A stretch of 64,000 nucleotides of DNA, taken from positions 41,895,494 to 41,959,493 of the forward strand of contig NC_031773.1 of assembly GCF_001522545.3 (NCBI RefSeq), given 5' to 3'. Under the pieces are notes generated by a model. It had not been told where the DNA came from and searched no databases. It saw only the letters and a program-made list of their open reading frames with translations. This DNA is from Parus major. Lineage: Eukaryota > Chordata > Aves > Passeriformes > Paridae. Below, piece after piece: positions 51,072-63,640 of the stretch (position 1 is its first letter; each line of letters opens with the position of its first letter). Made by a program: the position numbers and the translations under genes.

Positions 51072-51478
51072 TGTTGCCGCTGAAGATGAATAGATCACAC
51101 GGACACAGGTTGAGGTGTGGTGAAAAGAAGACAGAGTTTATTTTTCCTCCCAGGATTTATAGGCTTTTGGCCACAGCCAGGGATTGGATGGTTAGGATAA
51201 CACTTTCTCACTGCACTGGCCATGAGAGATGCCCATCACAAGATGTGTAACAGAAAGAATGTACACATATCTATGTTTACAGTTACTGTCCTGGGAAAGT
51301 CCTTAGAAAACTATGTCAGAAAGCTCAGAAGCTGAGTTTTCAGGGCGACAGATGGACATCTCTCTCCTGCCAACCCATTCCCCACAGGAAGCTGGAGTGC
51401 TGCAGGAAGGAGCAGGGTGACTCTGAGCACCATATCCCTCCCCTGAGCCAGGACCCAAGAAAGCGCTGCGCTGGACCA
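51072..51478 (-). mobile_element. Solo LTR of an endogenous retrovirus, antisense
   Basis: On the minus strand the element starts TGGTCCAGCG and ends CAGCGGCAACA, giving TG...CA ends and about 407 bases. A CCAAT box (plus ATTGG, 51183-51187), TATAAAT (plus ATTTATA, 51155-51161) and AATAAA (plus TTTATT, 51137-51142) follow in the correct order. TATA and the polyadenylation signal are only 12 bases apart, with about 65 bases of U5 after them. Plus-strand flanks carry gatgga on the left (51066-51071) and, one base beyond the proposed end, on the right (51480-51485). This could be a six-base target duplication, though the right flank is a tggatgga repeat that weakens the argument. No internal retroviral sequence adjoins, so it is a solo LTR. 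The family is not identified. Confidence 0.78.
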
Positions 51479-52689
51479 TGATGGATGGATGACTGACTCT
51501 ATGATATAAATGTTGGTGCCTGAGTGAGACAGAAAGCCAAAGCCCTCCTTACTATCTATGCATCAAAGCTCTTCTCATTTTCACTTCAGTAGAGCAGGAT
51601 GTGACACCTGTTTTTCTGCTCAAATTTTAACCAGGTTGTTCATTATTTCTCCCCTTCAGTGTACACTGTGTTTTGCTTTGTGGTGGCATTTCATGCTGCT
51701 GAGTGTCCTTAAATGCTACACTGTTGTTCTCCCTTATAGAAGTCATGGTTGAGGAAAATCATTTCAGCAAAACCATCTCTTTCTTCAGCACTATTTTGGT
51801 TGAAAATGCTTATCTACCCTTATAGATCTACTAGCTATGTCTCAGCTTCAATTCGGCAGCAAGACTTACTGTAATCTCTCCAGTGAAGCTTTGCTACACA
51901 CAAATCAAATCAAGAGAAGCTTTTATTGATGTGAAATACAACAGAGAGAGCATTTCCCAGACCATATATCCTAACCAAATGGATTTTCCTTTCAAATTTC
52001 CAGCATGATTTAGATTTTTCACATGTGTTACTCTGCTGCAAAAATTGTTGTCATGCATGACCAAACTGCATTATGCTTTCAAAATGGTCACCGTGTTGAA
52101 AGGAATATGGAAAACCAACATCAGAAGTAATTCAGCTGCAGATCATTCTCCCTGGGAATGGGAGAATTGGGTTTTGGCCAGCAGGACCAATCATCCATCT
52201 CTGCAATAAAATGTTAAGCAGCACACTAGTGTATTTGGAGGATTTTGAACAACCAGTTCTACTTTATAGCAGTTGTTGGTAGTCTGGTGTTCTTAGACCT
52301 GTTATTCCACATTTATTAACCATCAGTTTATAGGCCAGATCTTTAGCTGGCTTACATGTGGACTGCTCTGCTGAGGTTGCTCCCTTGTATTACACAAGTT
52401 GCAATCCAGCCTTAATATACTGCTCATTTCCTAATGCTTCCATACTTAAAAATAAGGTATTTGGAACAGAGAAGAGCACTCTTTCATGCTGTGCTTAGAA
52501 AGAATAACACTGTCCTTTTTTTGACATGAGTGCATGAAAAGGGCAGGGATTAAGGACAGATATCACCAGTGGGAATATAGCATTTGATTCTCTTGCATCT
52601 GTGCATAACTGATCCAAGGATTTCAGATTTTTTTAACCTCAAGTGCTACTTAGTACTGACAAAAACTCCCTGACAAAAAAGGGATTGAT
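51479..52689. other. Noncoding DNA
   Basis: Unique A+T-rich sequence; no gene or mobile element recognised. Confidence 0.45.
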
Positions 52690-52765
52690 TCAGAGCTGCA
52701 GAAACAAGACATTTATTAATTATTATTAATTATCAGAGCTGCAGAAACAAGACATTTATTAATTT
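52690..52765. repeat. 43-base tandem duplication
   Basis: The segment tcagagctgcagaaacaaga followed by catttattaatt occurs twice with a period of 43 bases (starts at 52690 and 52733). The first copy carries an extra attattaatta. The near-identity of the copies indicates a recent local duplication. Confidence 0.88.
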
Positions 52766-55229
52766 ATTAACAAGACAATTCCTTTAGGAAGAAAACACCT
52801 ATTACTGGATATTAAGATTGACAAATTAACAAAATAACTAGTTGAAGAAGATGCTTTTGACCCAGAAGGCATTAGTCCTCTGTCTGAGGTCACAGACAGC
52901 CATATCACCCAGCACTCCCAACGCAGGAATGAGCCACACAGACACCTCGCATGAGTCAGTCCTGGATGACTCTGCTTGTGACTTTAGATGAAATTTTCAC
53001 AAACATACCGGTTAGGACCTGTGGGGCTAACCACTGGTACCCCTCAGCTGAGCACAGATGGCTGAGCAGGACTTGATAGGCCTGATGGACCAGCCTCAGT
53101 GCTGATGAAACACCGCTGATGGTGCTGGTTGTGCACAGAGACAACGGAGGAGCTGCCTGCCTGAGGGCTCTGATTTGAGTCAGAAAGGTGTTCAGCAGGA
53201 ATCCTAAGCAACAAGCAAGGGCTGACTATGCTCCAAGCAAAAGAAAAGGAAGAAAAATTAATGCAGCTGTAACTGGTTTGGTTTTAAAATATGTGTCATT
53301 AAACGCAAATTTAGTTATGCCTTCCCTTTCCCCCCCTCCAAGAGCAATAAGTTTTTAAATAAATGACAGTCATACCCCACAATCACGGTGCTGTCAGATC
53401 ATTTGTCACAGACTGTGCTGTTCTGCTGGTTCACTTCCAGCCCCTGTGCATGCTACTTTACCTCACATATTTGGATGCCCTGTTAGATCAGACATCAGGA
53501 GAGAACAGTATTTCTGAGCTTTGCACCAGGCCAGTGGTTCGTTCATGTTTCAGCCATGCCAGTGTGTGCTGACATGTTCTTTGAAAGAAACTTCACCATA
53601 AATTCAATTAGCATGAAAAATGAACCGTGGCAAAATATTTTATAATCATCTACAAAGACCCTTTGGTTACAAACCAAACACTGAGCTTCTTTGCAGGAGA
53701 ACGTAAGTGGTGTGAGCAAACACGGATACCTCCACAGCTCCTGTTGCCACTTGCTCTCCAGCCTTGGAGAGGGCAAGAATGCAAATGCCTTCACGCTCCC
53801 GTTTGCTGGGTGATAACAGCACCAGTGACAGCAGTGGTGACAGGGCAGGGCCATTTGTCAGTCTCTTGCCCAACCTCATTCAGAGCTCAGCTAGAGAGGA
53901 ACCTGATGTCACCAGGCACTGTCACCTGCCCATAGGGGCTGCCAGCTCAGGACCTCTGCAGATCCCCCAAGGCTCTCCAGAGGGGCAGAGTTCTTCCCAT
54001 CTGCCAGGCACATCAATTTGGGTTGAATTTGGGTCACCCAAGCATGAGTTGGCTCCAGCATCACTTCATCCCACTTCAATCCCAGCTAGTCTTCCCTTTA
54101 CCAGGGTGGGAAGCCCACCTTCCTTGGTTAGCTGAAAGGAACTGAGGTCCCTGTGCTACTGCTTACATGGTCTTATCTCTCACAGCACAAAGGGGTGCAC
54201 ATCAAATGTGGTCTTCAGGGACCTGTGTAAAGTAAATTAAACTAAAGAAGAAAACGCAGGTGGACCCACAAGTGCCATCAAGGTATGTGGCAATACCTGG
54301 TCCTTCTCATCATAAAACCCTTTTTTTCAGCTGGCTAGAAATTTGTCAGGCTCTGGGAAAGGCAAGAGGAAGTTTCTGATGCTCTTTGTCTCCCCACAAC
54401 CAAATCTTTTATTTAATCATTTGATAGAGTTTCAGCAAAGTGGTTTAGCCATTTCCAAGAATGAAACTGGGGGCAGGGGAAAGAGGGAGCAATGTTGTCA
54501 AGGCAACAGTAATCCCATTATTTTTTAACTTCTGAGTGCCTGAGTAGGCAACCTTTATCTTCTTTTTATGCCATTTTTATACATAATAGTAATAATGGCA
54601 GAGACAATTATTCTCATCTCTTTTAAGAAAAGAGCATGCCAGGGTAGTAAAGGAACAATAAGACATGCATTTGCAAACAAAACAAGCTGGCACCTTCGTG
54701 CTGTTGGCTGCTGCAGCTGCTGCTGCTATTTTGAAATCAGGCTTTCAGGGCCTAAGTACTCTGTTAGCAACGTCTCTTTAAACTGCCCTCCACCCAGACA
54801 AGATCAAGACCCTCATTTCCCCGGCCTGAAGTGCAGTTGACAGCCTCCACGTGTTTGGGGCATATGTTAGTGTTCAGTAATCATTTCCCTCCAGATTTTA
54901 TGGCTCATTGTCATTTCCCACACAACAAAATGCTTTAAATGTGGAGAAAGACTCTGCTTTATGCTTTGAAGAATGTCCCTGGAGAGAGGATTTTAATTTC
55001 TGCATGATGGGGGAGACTTTTAAATCATATTGCATCAGATACTATTTGTCAGATAAGATGTGTTCTTACTATGAACTGAGCCTACAGCACATTTGTAAAG
55101 TGCACTAAGTGGAAGGAAAACAACAACAACAAACAAAGAAAATAAAACCCCCAAAACAACTGTCCTTTCAGGAGTCCTGCTGTATTTTCATGTTTTCCTT
55201 TCACTCTTCTAGAGCAAGTGAAGTTAGTT
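52766..55229. other. Noncoding DNA, partly G+C-richer
   Basis: The stretch 52860-53170 and especially 53680-54140 are richer in G+C, with open frames of about 100-120 codons on both strands and no domains. A (GCT)n-like tgctgcagctgctgctgct patch lies at about 54709-54727. No confident mobile element or gene. Confidence 0.4.
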
Positions 55230-55293
55230 CAAAAATTTCAAGGGTTTTTTTTGTTTTTTTGGGTTTTTTGTTTGGTTTTGTTTGTGTTTTTTT
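55230..55293. repeat. T-rich GTTTT simple sequence
   Basis: T-runs broken by G or GG (gttttttttgttttttt and so on). Low-complexity tract related in type to the GGTTT repeat at 48.4 kb. Confidence 0.8.
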
Positions 55294-55714
55294 AATTGGA
55301 AAAATAGGAATCTGTCAACACTGGAAGTACACACAGGAATGTAGATCAGATATTGTTTTAGGAAAAAAAACAAGTATAGTGAAAGTGACAGTAACAATTG
55401 AGTAGATCATTTTGTGTATCTACTTACAAAATATTTTACTTCTTATTTTTTCTTTTTTTACATTTGTCTATTATTTTTCTTTGAGTTATTTCTGGTATTT
55501 TAATACCATTGCTCCTTATTTTTACATCTTCACACTGCAAAATAGGAAGGCAACAATTACTAGTGAACAGATTACTGAACTACAGCAAATGAAACTTAAT
55601 CCTATGCAGGGTTTTGCCTCTGAACCTCTGACCTCTATATCAAGCCATTTCATTTCTGCTTCTCCATTCCCCAGGCCATGAAACAGCAATGATGTATGAT
55701 TTCACTGATTAACT
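55294..55714. other. A+T-rich noncoding DNA
   Basis: No features recognised. Confidence 0.4.
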
Positions 55715-55852
55715 AAATTGATATATATTACGAAGGCATTATAGAAAAACTGGGATATAGTATTTATATACAATATAAATACAACATATATATAAAATAT
55801 ATTGTGTTTTGTATATAACTCGTGTATTTTATATATAACTTATATATTTAGT
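55715..55852. repeat. AT-rich partly self-complementary tract
   Basis: Almost pure A/T with multiple TATATA and ATATAAAATATA words and local inverted repeats (around 55760-55850). Could extrude hairpins and is a plausible fragile or unpairing element; it may also mimic TATA boxes. Confidence 0.7.
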
Positions 55853-56995
55853 GCTTACCTCTACATAAGAAATTGGATAGGCATGAGAAGATACCAGACA
55901 AGTTATAGGAGATATCAATATTATTGATTTTATTCTTATTCAGATTAAATGGTCTCCAAAACTTGCCACTGCAAAGACTCTTGCTATGGCAAAGAAGTCT
56001 TCTCTGGCTTCTGCCCATGTTTTGCAGCACTGAGCAGGGCCTGTATGTTTGATTTGACCTGGCCATTACCCTGCTGTGCTCCCTCCCACACCAGCAGAGT
56101 TTGTCCCCTTTCTGCTATAGGAAGCTGAGCTCCCATTTCTTTCTCAAGTATGTTCTGACAACCTGTGCAGCTTTGTACCTTGCTAATAGATGCATAGGCA
56201 CTGAATCCAATCCAGCAATGTACACCAATTAAGTAAACGCACTTTGAGAACAGATGTGACATTTAAAAAAAAAAAAATGCAGCTAAACCAATTCCAGTAA
56301 AACATCAATCAAAACGTTAATGGTGTTATGAAGACTTTCTGAGAATATCAAGGACTATTTTACTACTGCAACAGCAACAAAAACAAAGCCATGGCAGGAA
56401 GAGGAAAATAAACTTGTTAAATAACAGTCAAATCAGGCAGTGTGAAAATCTGTCGAGAAGTTACTGGCTGCGAAGGAGTACGTGTGCATACACCACAGCA
56501 GCACGAGATACAGGATGTTATCAGTACAATGCAAACCTTCACTCAGCTGTCATTAAACCACAGGCTGCGCTTGTCTTGGGTTTTTAAACTAATTTTGAGA
56601 CGCATTTCAAGGAATCAGCTGTTCTGCTGTATAACTTACACCACCTGCTCTCCACCTGACAGGATAAACTAAGCCACTTCTTGTCATGTGGCAGCACTGA
56701 AGAAACAAAGCCACACGTGCTTTCTCCTCCTCCCCAGCCCTCTCAAAAACAGTGCACTGAGGACTTAGACCCCACACCTGAAAACACTTAAATGTGTATT
56801 GAATTTTACTATTGAATTTCACAGTCTGACCTAGTGCAGGGTCTAACCCTGCCTGTAATTCCAAAAATGTCAGGATTCCCACCATGAGGAAATCATGTTC
56901 TTGTGTTTTTGAAGAAATAGGAATAGGATTCTATGCCAACAGATGTACACATGACTTTTCTCTCTAACCACGCATTGACCAAACCCTCTGTTCCA
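55853..56995. other. Noncoding DNA
   Basis: Unique sequence; an A-run lies at 56264-56276. Short open frames show no domains. Confidence 0.4.
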
Positions 56996-57016
56996 AATAA
57001 TAATAATAATAATAAT
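56996..57016. repeat. (AAT)7 microsatellite
   Basis: Seven AAT units. Confidence 0.9.
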
Positions 57017-57341
57017 TAAGTACACTGCATTCCTAAGTGGTGCAGGCAAGGGTCAACAGAGTTCATGCACTTATAAAATGGTCAGTACCAGATTTACTCA
57101 ATGTTAGACTTGAAAAAATAAACGTAGATGCTCTATATCTGTCATTTTAATTCTTACCATAGCACTGGCATGGTAGAGAAATCTGCAGCTGTGAAATAGC
57201 AGCAGGCAGCTGCACTATTCCTACTGTCAAAGAAGTGTAGAACCTGATAGTTTTATAGCTCTTCCAGATAGTTTTTAGCTCTTCTGGAGAAAAGAAGAAA
57301 TATAAAATTTATTTATAATGAATGATTTAAGTCTTGTGATA

Positions 57342-57357
57342 GACACACACACACACA
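57342..57357. repeat. (AC)8 microsatellite
   Basis: Eight AC units followed by atatg. Confidence 0.88.
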
Positions 57358-60300
57358 TATGCAGTGACATCTCTTTAAATAAGGAGAAACTGAGGGTCAG
57401 ACACAAAGAAATCAGAGGTCTTTCAAAATGAGACAGTAACCAAAACCAGAAATGGGTTACAGATGTCCTCTCTCACAGCCTTCCTTAGGACATTAGGACA
57501 CAGTTTAAACAACAAAAAACAGCAACTGTGGCAGCATCAAGTGAGCATTGAGTTTGATGAGTTGGGCTCCCCAGGAACCCTGTGCAGTTTTTGGTCTGGT
57601 AAGCATTTGCAACGTGCTGAAATGCCCCAGAGTTGCTCTCTTCTCAGCTCTGCAACGTATCTGACCTTTCCATATCAATTCTTGTGCAATGTGGAGAGCA
57701 TGAGAGCTTTAACCAGGCAAGATAAATGCCAACATACATGATTGCAGTCACGTCATCTTTCTTGGATGCTTTTGTTCAGGGATTGCTCCAGCCTCATTTG
57801 CTGTACAGTGAATGAATGACACTTTTGCAGATTTAACCTTTGCTTTATGTTACTTCTCATTTCTCTGAGTCATGAGGAGTTTATTCTCTGTTCTTAGCCT
57901 CACTTGCAAAGAGCACAATTTCCTTTCTCTGCCACAAAACATGCACACACAGCATAGAGGCACAAGAAACACTTATGGTTTCTCCTTGTGTGATTTCAAG
58001 AGATCAAGCTGCTAAAAGGAGCAGCGACTCTGTCTTGTTTACATTCCTGCAGAGCAGGTACAGGCAGGGCACAGGTCTGTGCACACACAAAAACTCCTCT
58101 AGAAACTGAAGCTCTGCCAAAGGGAAACTCAAGGGTCTTTTCAGCATCTAAGATGGGGATTAACACTTGCAATTGTGTGCAGCTTTTAATTTTCTTGGGG
58201 CAACATTTCTCCTGCCATAGAGGCATAATTCTATGGTTTACTTTGATTCTAGCTGCTCATCATACCTCTCATAAAAAGTGATGCAGAATATTATCTTGAT
58301 TTGCTCTTGCTGCTTTACAGGTCACAGTTTATCAGCAATGCCTTGTCCAGTCTGAGGACACTTTCAAAGCATTAGCCAAAAAGGACTGTTTTCCACACTT
58401 TTGTACATCTGGCAACAAAACAGATTTTTTCAGAGACTGAGTATAAAGACTTGTGGAAAATCAGTACTCTTAAGACACTGCTCACATTAGACATTAGATT
58501 TAGACAGAACTGGGAAATCTCAAATAAATAAGCACTTTTGAAAATATTAGCAAAACTTTTAATCTCTCTAGGGAGGTTTTTCCATGCCAAATTCTTAAAA
58601 AGTGACTTCTTTTTTTTTCCCACCAGTGGATCAGTGGTGGCACATGCAGTAAGTTTCAAAAGAACTCTGGTCTTCTCTGTCCTTCTGTTGATAAAGATCT
58701 CTACATATAAACTTTCACAAACTCATCTGTGGAGTGATTTGCAATCCATTAAAGGAAAAAGTCCCTCAAAATTGAGATGATATAAATATTTTCATAGTAA
58801 TGAACCCTCAATCCTTCTCTCCACCAAAAGTATTCAAAGCAGGATGTTGCTTTATATCTTGAAGACTGTGTATTTCCCCCCAGACCAGCCTTCTGTGGGT
58901 CAGAAAAAATCACCATGGTCCAAACCATCTTAGTCCCATCTAAGTTCCATATGTAGACACAAAGACTTGAGTAAGATGGGCCCTGTCTTCTTTCCAAAAA
59001 GGCCAGAGGCTGACTTGCTGCTGGTGTTCCTGGGCAGGATTTTGCACTGCACCCACACAAACAGCACCAGGGCCCAAAGGTGTGGTTAACAAGCAGGGAT
59101 TTTCAAACCAGGACAATGGCTTCTACTTGAAGCCCAAGTCTGTGTGGGTCCTCATCCCTTCCCTGGCCATACACACTGGACTGCTCCACACATGCAGTGT
59201 GCACTTTGCTGCAGATGCTAAGAGGATGCACTTTGGATGGCATTGCAAAAATTTCCATGTCGCCAGCTGCAGAGGGACAAACCATCTCTGACTTGTGGGC
59301 AGCATGTGCCAAGAGTATGGACTTCACTGCTGGGGAAGGGAAGAGACAGGGAGAGCCAGATCCATCCAGCAGGGATAAAAAGCAAACAAACAAAGTGAGA
59401 AGGAAACAGGACATCTTGGCAAACTACAAATATCTTATCTAACAGGTTCAACACCACCAGCTTGGCACACTGCCACAGACATTTCTTCCAGTGGCTCCCG
59501 ATGTCATATGGCCCAGAATGCCTGCCTTTTCCTACCATATTGCCACATGCCTACGCTGCCATGGCACTTAAAAAAGCCCCAGCTGCATCTGTGAAATTCT
59601 TGTGAACCCCTGCCTAGTGCCAACATGTTAATTCTCTTGGAAATGTTTGCGACATTTGAATCTAATTGGTCTTGGCAAGGAAGGACAGACACATTATTGC
59701 TATTCTGTCAGCAGCTTGCATTGCAGTGACTGGTTCAAACTTCTAGGGTTTAACTGGGAAAGAGGATGAGGGACAAACATACTGGAGCTGTAACAGTTTC
59801 CAGTGATTCAATTAGTGTTTGCAGGAAGCCTGCACCTAAAGCTGCACTCTGACCTTTGCTGTTCAACTGCTTGAAATTCTACACAGTCATTACAGAGAAC
59901 ATTATTTTTCAAATAGTAATTTGAGTAACCAGAAGGTCATGATTTCTGCTGTTACATATTCACATCTAAGTTGAGATGCTGTAGCAATCTCCACTGAAGT
60001 GGAAAGCTACATGCAAGTGGGGAAGCGATGCCTGGATCAGCTGAAGTAACTTCCTGAACTTGTGCATAAAATCTGTGGCTTCATCAAGGAAATGAGCTCA
60101 GAAATTGCAAGCTGAGGTCCAGTCCTTGTACCCACAGAGACAGTGGTCATGAATCATTTTGTCAAACGACAAATCTAAAGAGAAAAGAACACTTCTGAGA
60201 AAGAATGAAAAGCAAGCTCAAAAAGGCAAACAAACCTCAGTGCTGTAAAAACCTTCCACGGATGATGTGGAATGAGCATCTGTACATATCCAGGATTAAA

Positions 60301-63239
60301 CAGACCCTAGAAAGAATTTTTGTTCCTAAGCCAGAGAACCCCAGTGAATTCTGAATATGAACAAAGCCTCACAATGCTGTGGGCAGCAGCAAAACATCCT
60401 TGGCAGCTTCAGCTGTGCCAGAGACAGCTGTGCCTGCTCCCTTTGCAAAGCAAGGCAGGAAGACTGGAAGGATGTCTATCAGAAGCAGGTACAGCCATCC
60501 CTGTCCTCCTGGCAGCAGTGAGAGCAGCTAGCTGACTCTCCACAGAACTCTCCACCTGTCTCTATTCCATGTTCGTTCTGCCTCTAATTTTACTTTCTGT
60601 CAGGAATCAACATTTTTTGTGGCATTAGTATTATTGTATTTTGGGCATTGCTACCAAGTAGCCTTGAGCTGGCTTTGCAAAGCCCCAGTGAAATTCCAAG
60701 GAAAGACACAAGTCTGAGATTTCTCTGTTAGCTTTGGCTCAGGGACAAATCTCACCTGAACCATCCAGATGGTTCGTTTCTGCATTCATTGGATCTACTG
60801 CAGTTTAAGATAGCATGTCCAAACATATGTCTTAAGGTAGGTGTTGTCCAAACAGAAAACAAGTTCAGGCACAAGCAGAGACCGTATCACATTCCCAGCT
60901 ACCTCTATGTGCCATGAAATCATTCTGTGCCTGGAAAGCAAAGGGCTGCAGCAGATGCCCCACTTCAACCTAGAGATCTTTCCTCTGAGGCCGCTGTCTT
61001 GCATTGCTCCAGAATCACAGATTTATCTCCTCGGTGTGCCAGCTCTTGGCAGACCTACCTAGTAAATATGCAAAACATAGTATGACACTTTGACAGCTGC
61101 TCTGCATGGACGTATCTTAGAGTCCTGTTACTATTCTCCCTTCCAGCAGCAGCAGGGAAGCCTGAAGAACAGTTTCAGTAATGTTGGTGGGCACGAGCTC
61201 TGCCAAGAGCCTCCAGAAGTGCTCTACTTCCCTACAGCACTGACAGATTAACTATGTCTATTAATCTATCAACACTTGATATAATACAAAAAGTCCAAAT
61301 TATTTAATAGTTTATTTAGCAGCAACTAAAACAATGAAAAAAACAAACAACCAAACAAACAGCCAAACAAAAAAAGCACTCTAGTGCTCTTAATTTTAAG
61401 ATTAGATTACTTAATTTTAATTTGAAGGTCACCTGCTATCTTCCACTAGAGGAATGAATTCTTTGAGAAAATTCATATATGAAGGTCTAGTCTTTATGAA
61501 TACAACTTTTATTTTTGGGATAGCTTTGGGTCAGAAGTGTGAAATGTTTTCTTTGACCTTAATTTCTCAAACATTTCTTTACCACATAGACATAGACCAT
61601 AAACTGCAACTTCTGCATCAGTGAACCATAAACTATGTAAGGATATTTGCAACTGAGAGTAAGAGCATGAAGATTCATAACTCTGAGTTTCTGCTACAAG
61701 AGAAAAGGTTGAATAGTAGCTGTCACTAGGCTGGAAATATAAAGTTCCAAAATCAAGGGTCTTTGGCAAAAGTCTGAAAAAAACATAGCAAATGCTAAGA
61801 ATCCAGGTCATATGCACTAGTAGCTCACCATCTTGTCTTCAGATGGTTTGTGTCAGCAAACTCACATGCATCCCACCTGAAATGAGCTTAGTGTTCCCCA
61901 CATATATGTGCACAAACACACAGAGAAGCCAACAAGACAACCACAAAATTTACCCTGCAAAATTCATAACAACTGGCAGGAGATATCTGGCTGCTGCTTG
62001 AAAGATAAATGGCAAACCACCAATATCCTTCATGCTTAGCTTCACACTCTTTGTTTATTATTTATTATTTATGGGGCAGCACAGAGAAAACTCTACAGTG
62101 ATCATCTTCCATTCAATGAGGTACAGTGTACATGAGAGGAAAAAATGGAAATGAATGTGTACACCTCCTGCACAAAAAAAGAGCCTGTGAGCAAACAATT
62201 CACACTCTAGAGGCTCTCAGGCTGCCTACAGGACTCACACAACAGCATGGTGTGAGTTTCTTTGTCCAGAAACAAAGAGTTACTCTCTCTTCAATTTTGA
62301 CAATGTGAAATTCAAGGATAAAGGTCTGGAAATGCTGTCAGGAGACATACTTGAGCAATGAAGATTATAACAGGTACTTGTGTGTTGGGCTGCTTCACTC
62401 TACAAGTTCTACTCTTCATCTCATACCAAGGGTAGGAAAAAACTTTCCAGAAAGCTGCTTTGAGGCTCAGGGAGATGAGACTGGACAGCTTTTACAGAAG
62501 ATGGCAAATGAAAACTAAGAACTTACAGAGTACTGTTAACCTACTAAAACTGGGACAGATACATGAAATGTTGAAAGAGAACAGGAAGGAAAATACCTCA
62601 CAAGGACTTGTCTGCTTGTGCAGGTTACACTTTTATCTGTATTTTATGGACATGTACGGTATTGTGACATTTCTTTCCTTATGTCTGGATGGTTTGTGTG
62701 TCACCCCTTATTGTTTCAAAACAATGGTGAGAAAATGGGGGAAAATGTGTTGCTAGCAAAAATTTCGGAGCGTTTCCAGGAATGTTCACCTTTCCCAGAG
62801 GGAAAAGTTCCAGCTACTATTTCAGTAACCCATCCTGTCACACTGTCAGCTTGTTTGCTCTCATTTTCAGAAAAGCATTGTACAACAAGCCCTAAAAATC
62901 CTCTCCAGCACAGGGAGCAGCTGTACAGCATAAAACTGCAACTAGTCCCTACTGAGTCAGACAGACCACTGGGCCCATGCTGCATGGTATCCTTTTTCAA
63001 CAATGAGAAAACAGATGCATTTTGAGACGTGCCTGTGAGCGAGGACACATTCTTGACTCCTTTACCCTTACTGGGGGTGCTAGGGGGCACCTCCTGGCCT
63101 GTTACCTCTAGTATTCACAAATATTTCGTACCCCTTCCTGATCTGCTGGCAACATCTGCTGCAAGTTTCAGAAGCTTGATGCCCAATGAAAAAAGAAATC
63201 TTTCCTTTTACTAACTTTAAGTTGATCTTCTACTAATTT
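57358..63239. other. Long noncoding stretch, no gene seen
   Basis: Open frames up to about 135 codons (62618-63025) occur on both strands without domains. An AAAC/CAAAC-rich patch lies at 61336-61372 and a TTATTTATTA patch at 62057-62071. The part from about 63000 onward may hold further decayed 3' sequence of the minus-strand LINE that begins at 63240, but I could not align it. Confidence 0.4.
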
Positions 63240-63640
63240 GATCAAGTAGCAGAGGCCCACAGTTCCTCACTAAATATATCTACTACCTTCATTTTATCAA
63301 AAAACCTTCTGTTTTCCAAACCAAACAATCCTAGATATTTAATCTCTTCTCTTAAGACCACTGCTCTAACCTCTTGAACATTGTAGCTGCCCTTTTTCAC
63401 CTTCACTAAATCCTCCTGGAGATGAGAGACCAGTATTTCAGATGATACTCGAGATGAAGACACATGTGATTTAAAATAGCAGAAAATAAAGCATCTCCTG
63501 TTCTCAACATCCTTCTTGATGATGCCCAAGATGTTTTGGCCTTATTTGTCTGTGCTGCACACTGAGCTGATTTTGGCAACAGCAACTCCAAGGTCTTTTT
63601 TCTGAGTTGTAATGACCACTTTCTAGGTCATCATCATGTA
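63240..63640 (-). mobile_element. Ancient CR1-type LINE, RT C-terminus, antisense
   Basis: Minus-strand translation in two frames recovers the C-terminal half of CR1 ORF2. KKDLGVAVAK (about 63590-63620, matching EKDLGVLVDEK) is followed by SAQCAAQTNKAK (about 63540-63575, matching SQQCALAAKKAN). Next come GIIKKDVENR (63497-63526, matching LGCIKKSVASR) and EEIKYLGLFGLENRR (63305-63349, matching ERLRELGLFSLEKRR). The order and direction are those of CR1. The distance between the last two motifs is shorter than usual, implying an internal deletion. Frameshifts show the copy is dead. It is strongly diverged from the younger CR1 at 29.4 kb. Confidence 0.82.

Noticed and set aside
62618..63025. 135-codon plus-strand frame overlapping a 124-codon minus-strand frame
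   Set aside because: Bidirectional openness without domains or gene signals.
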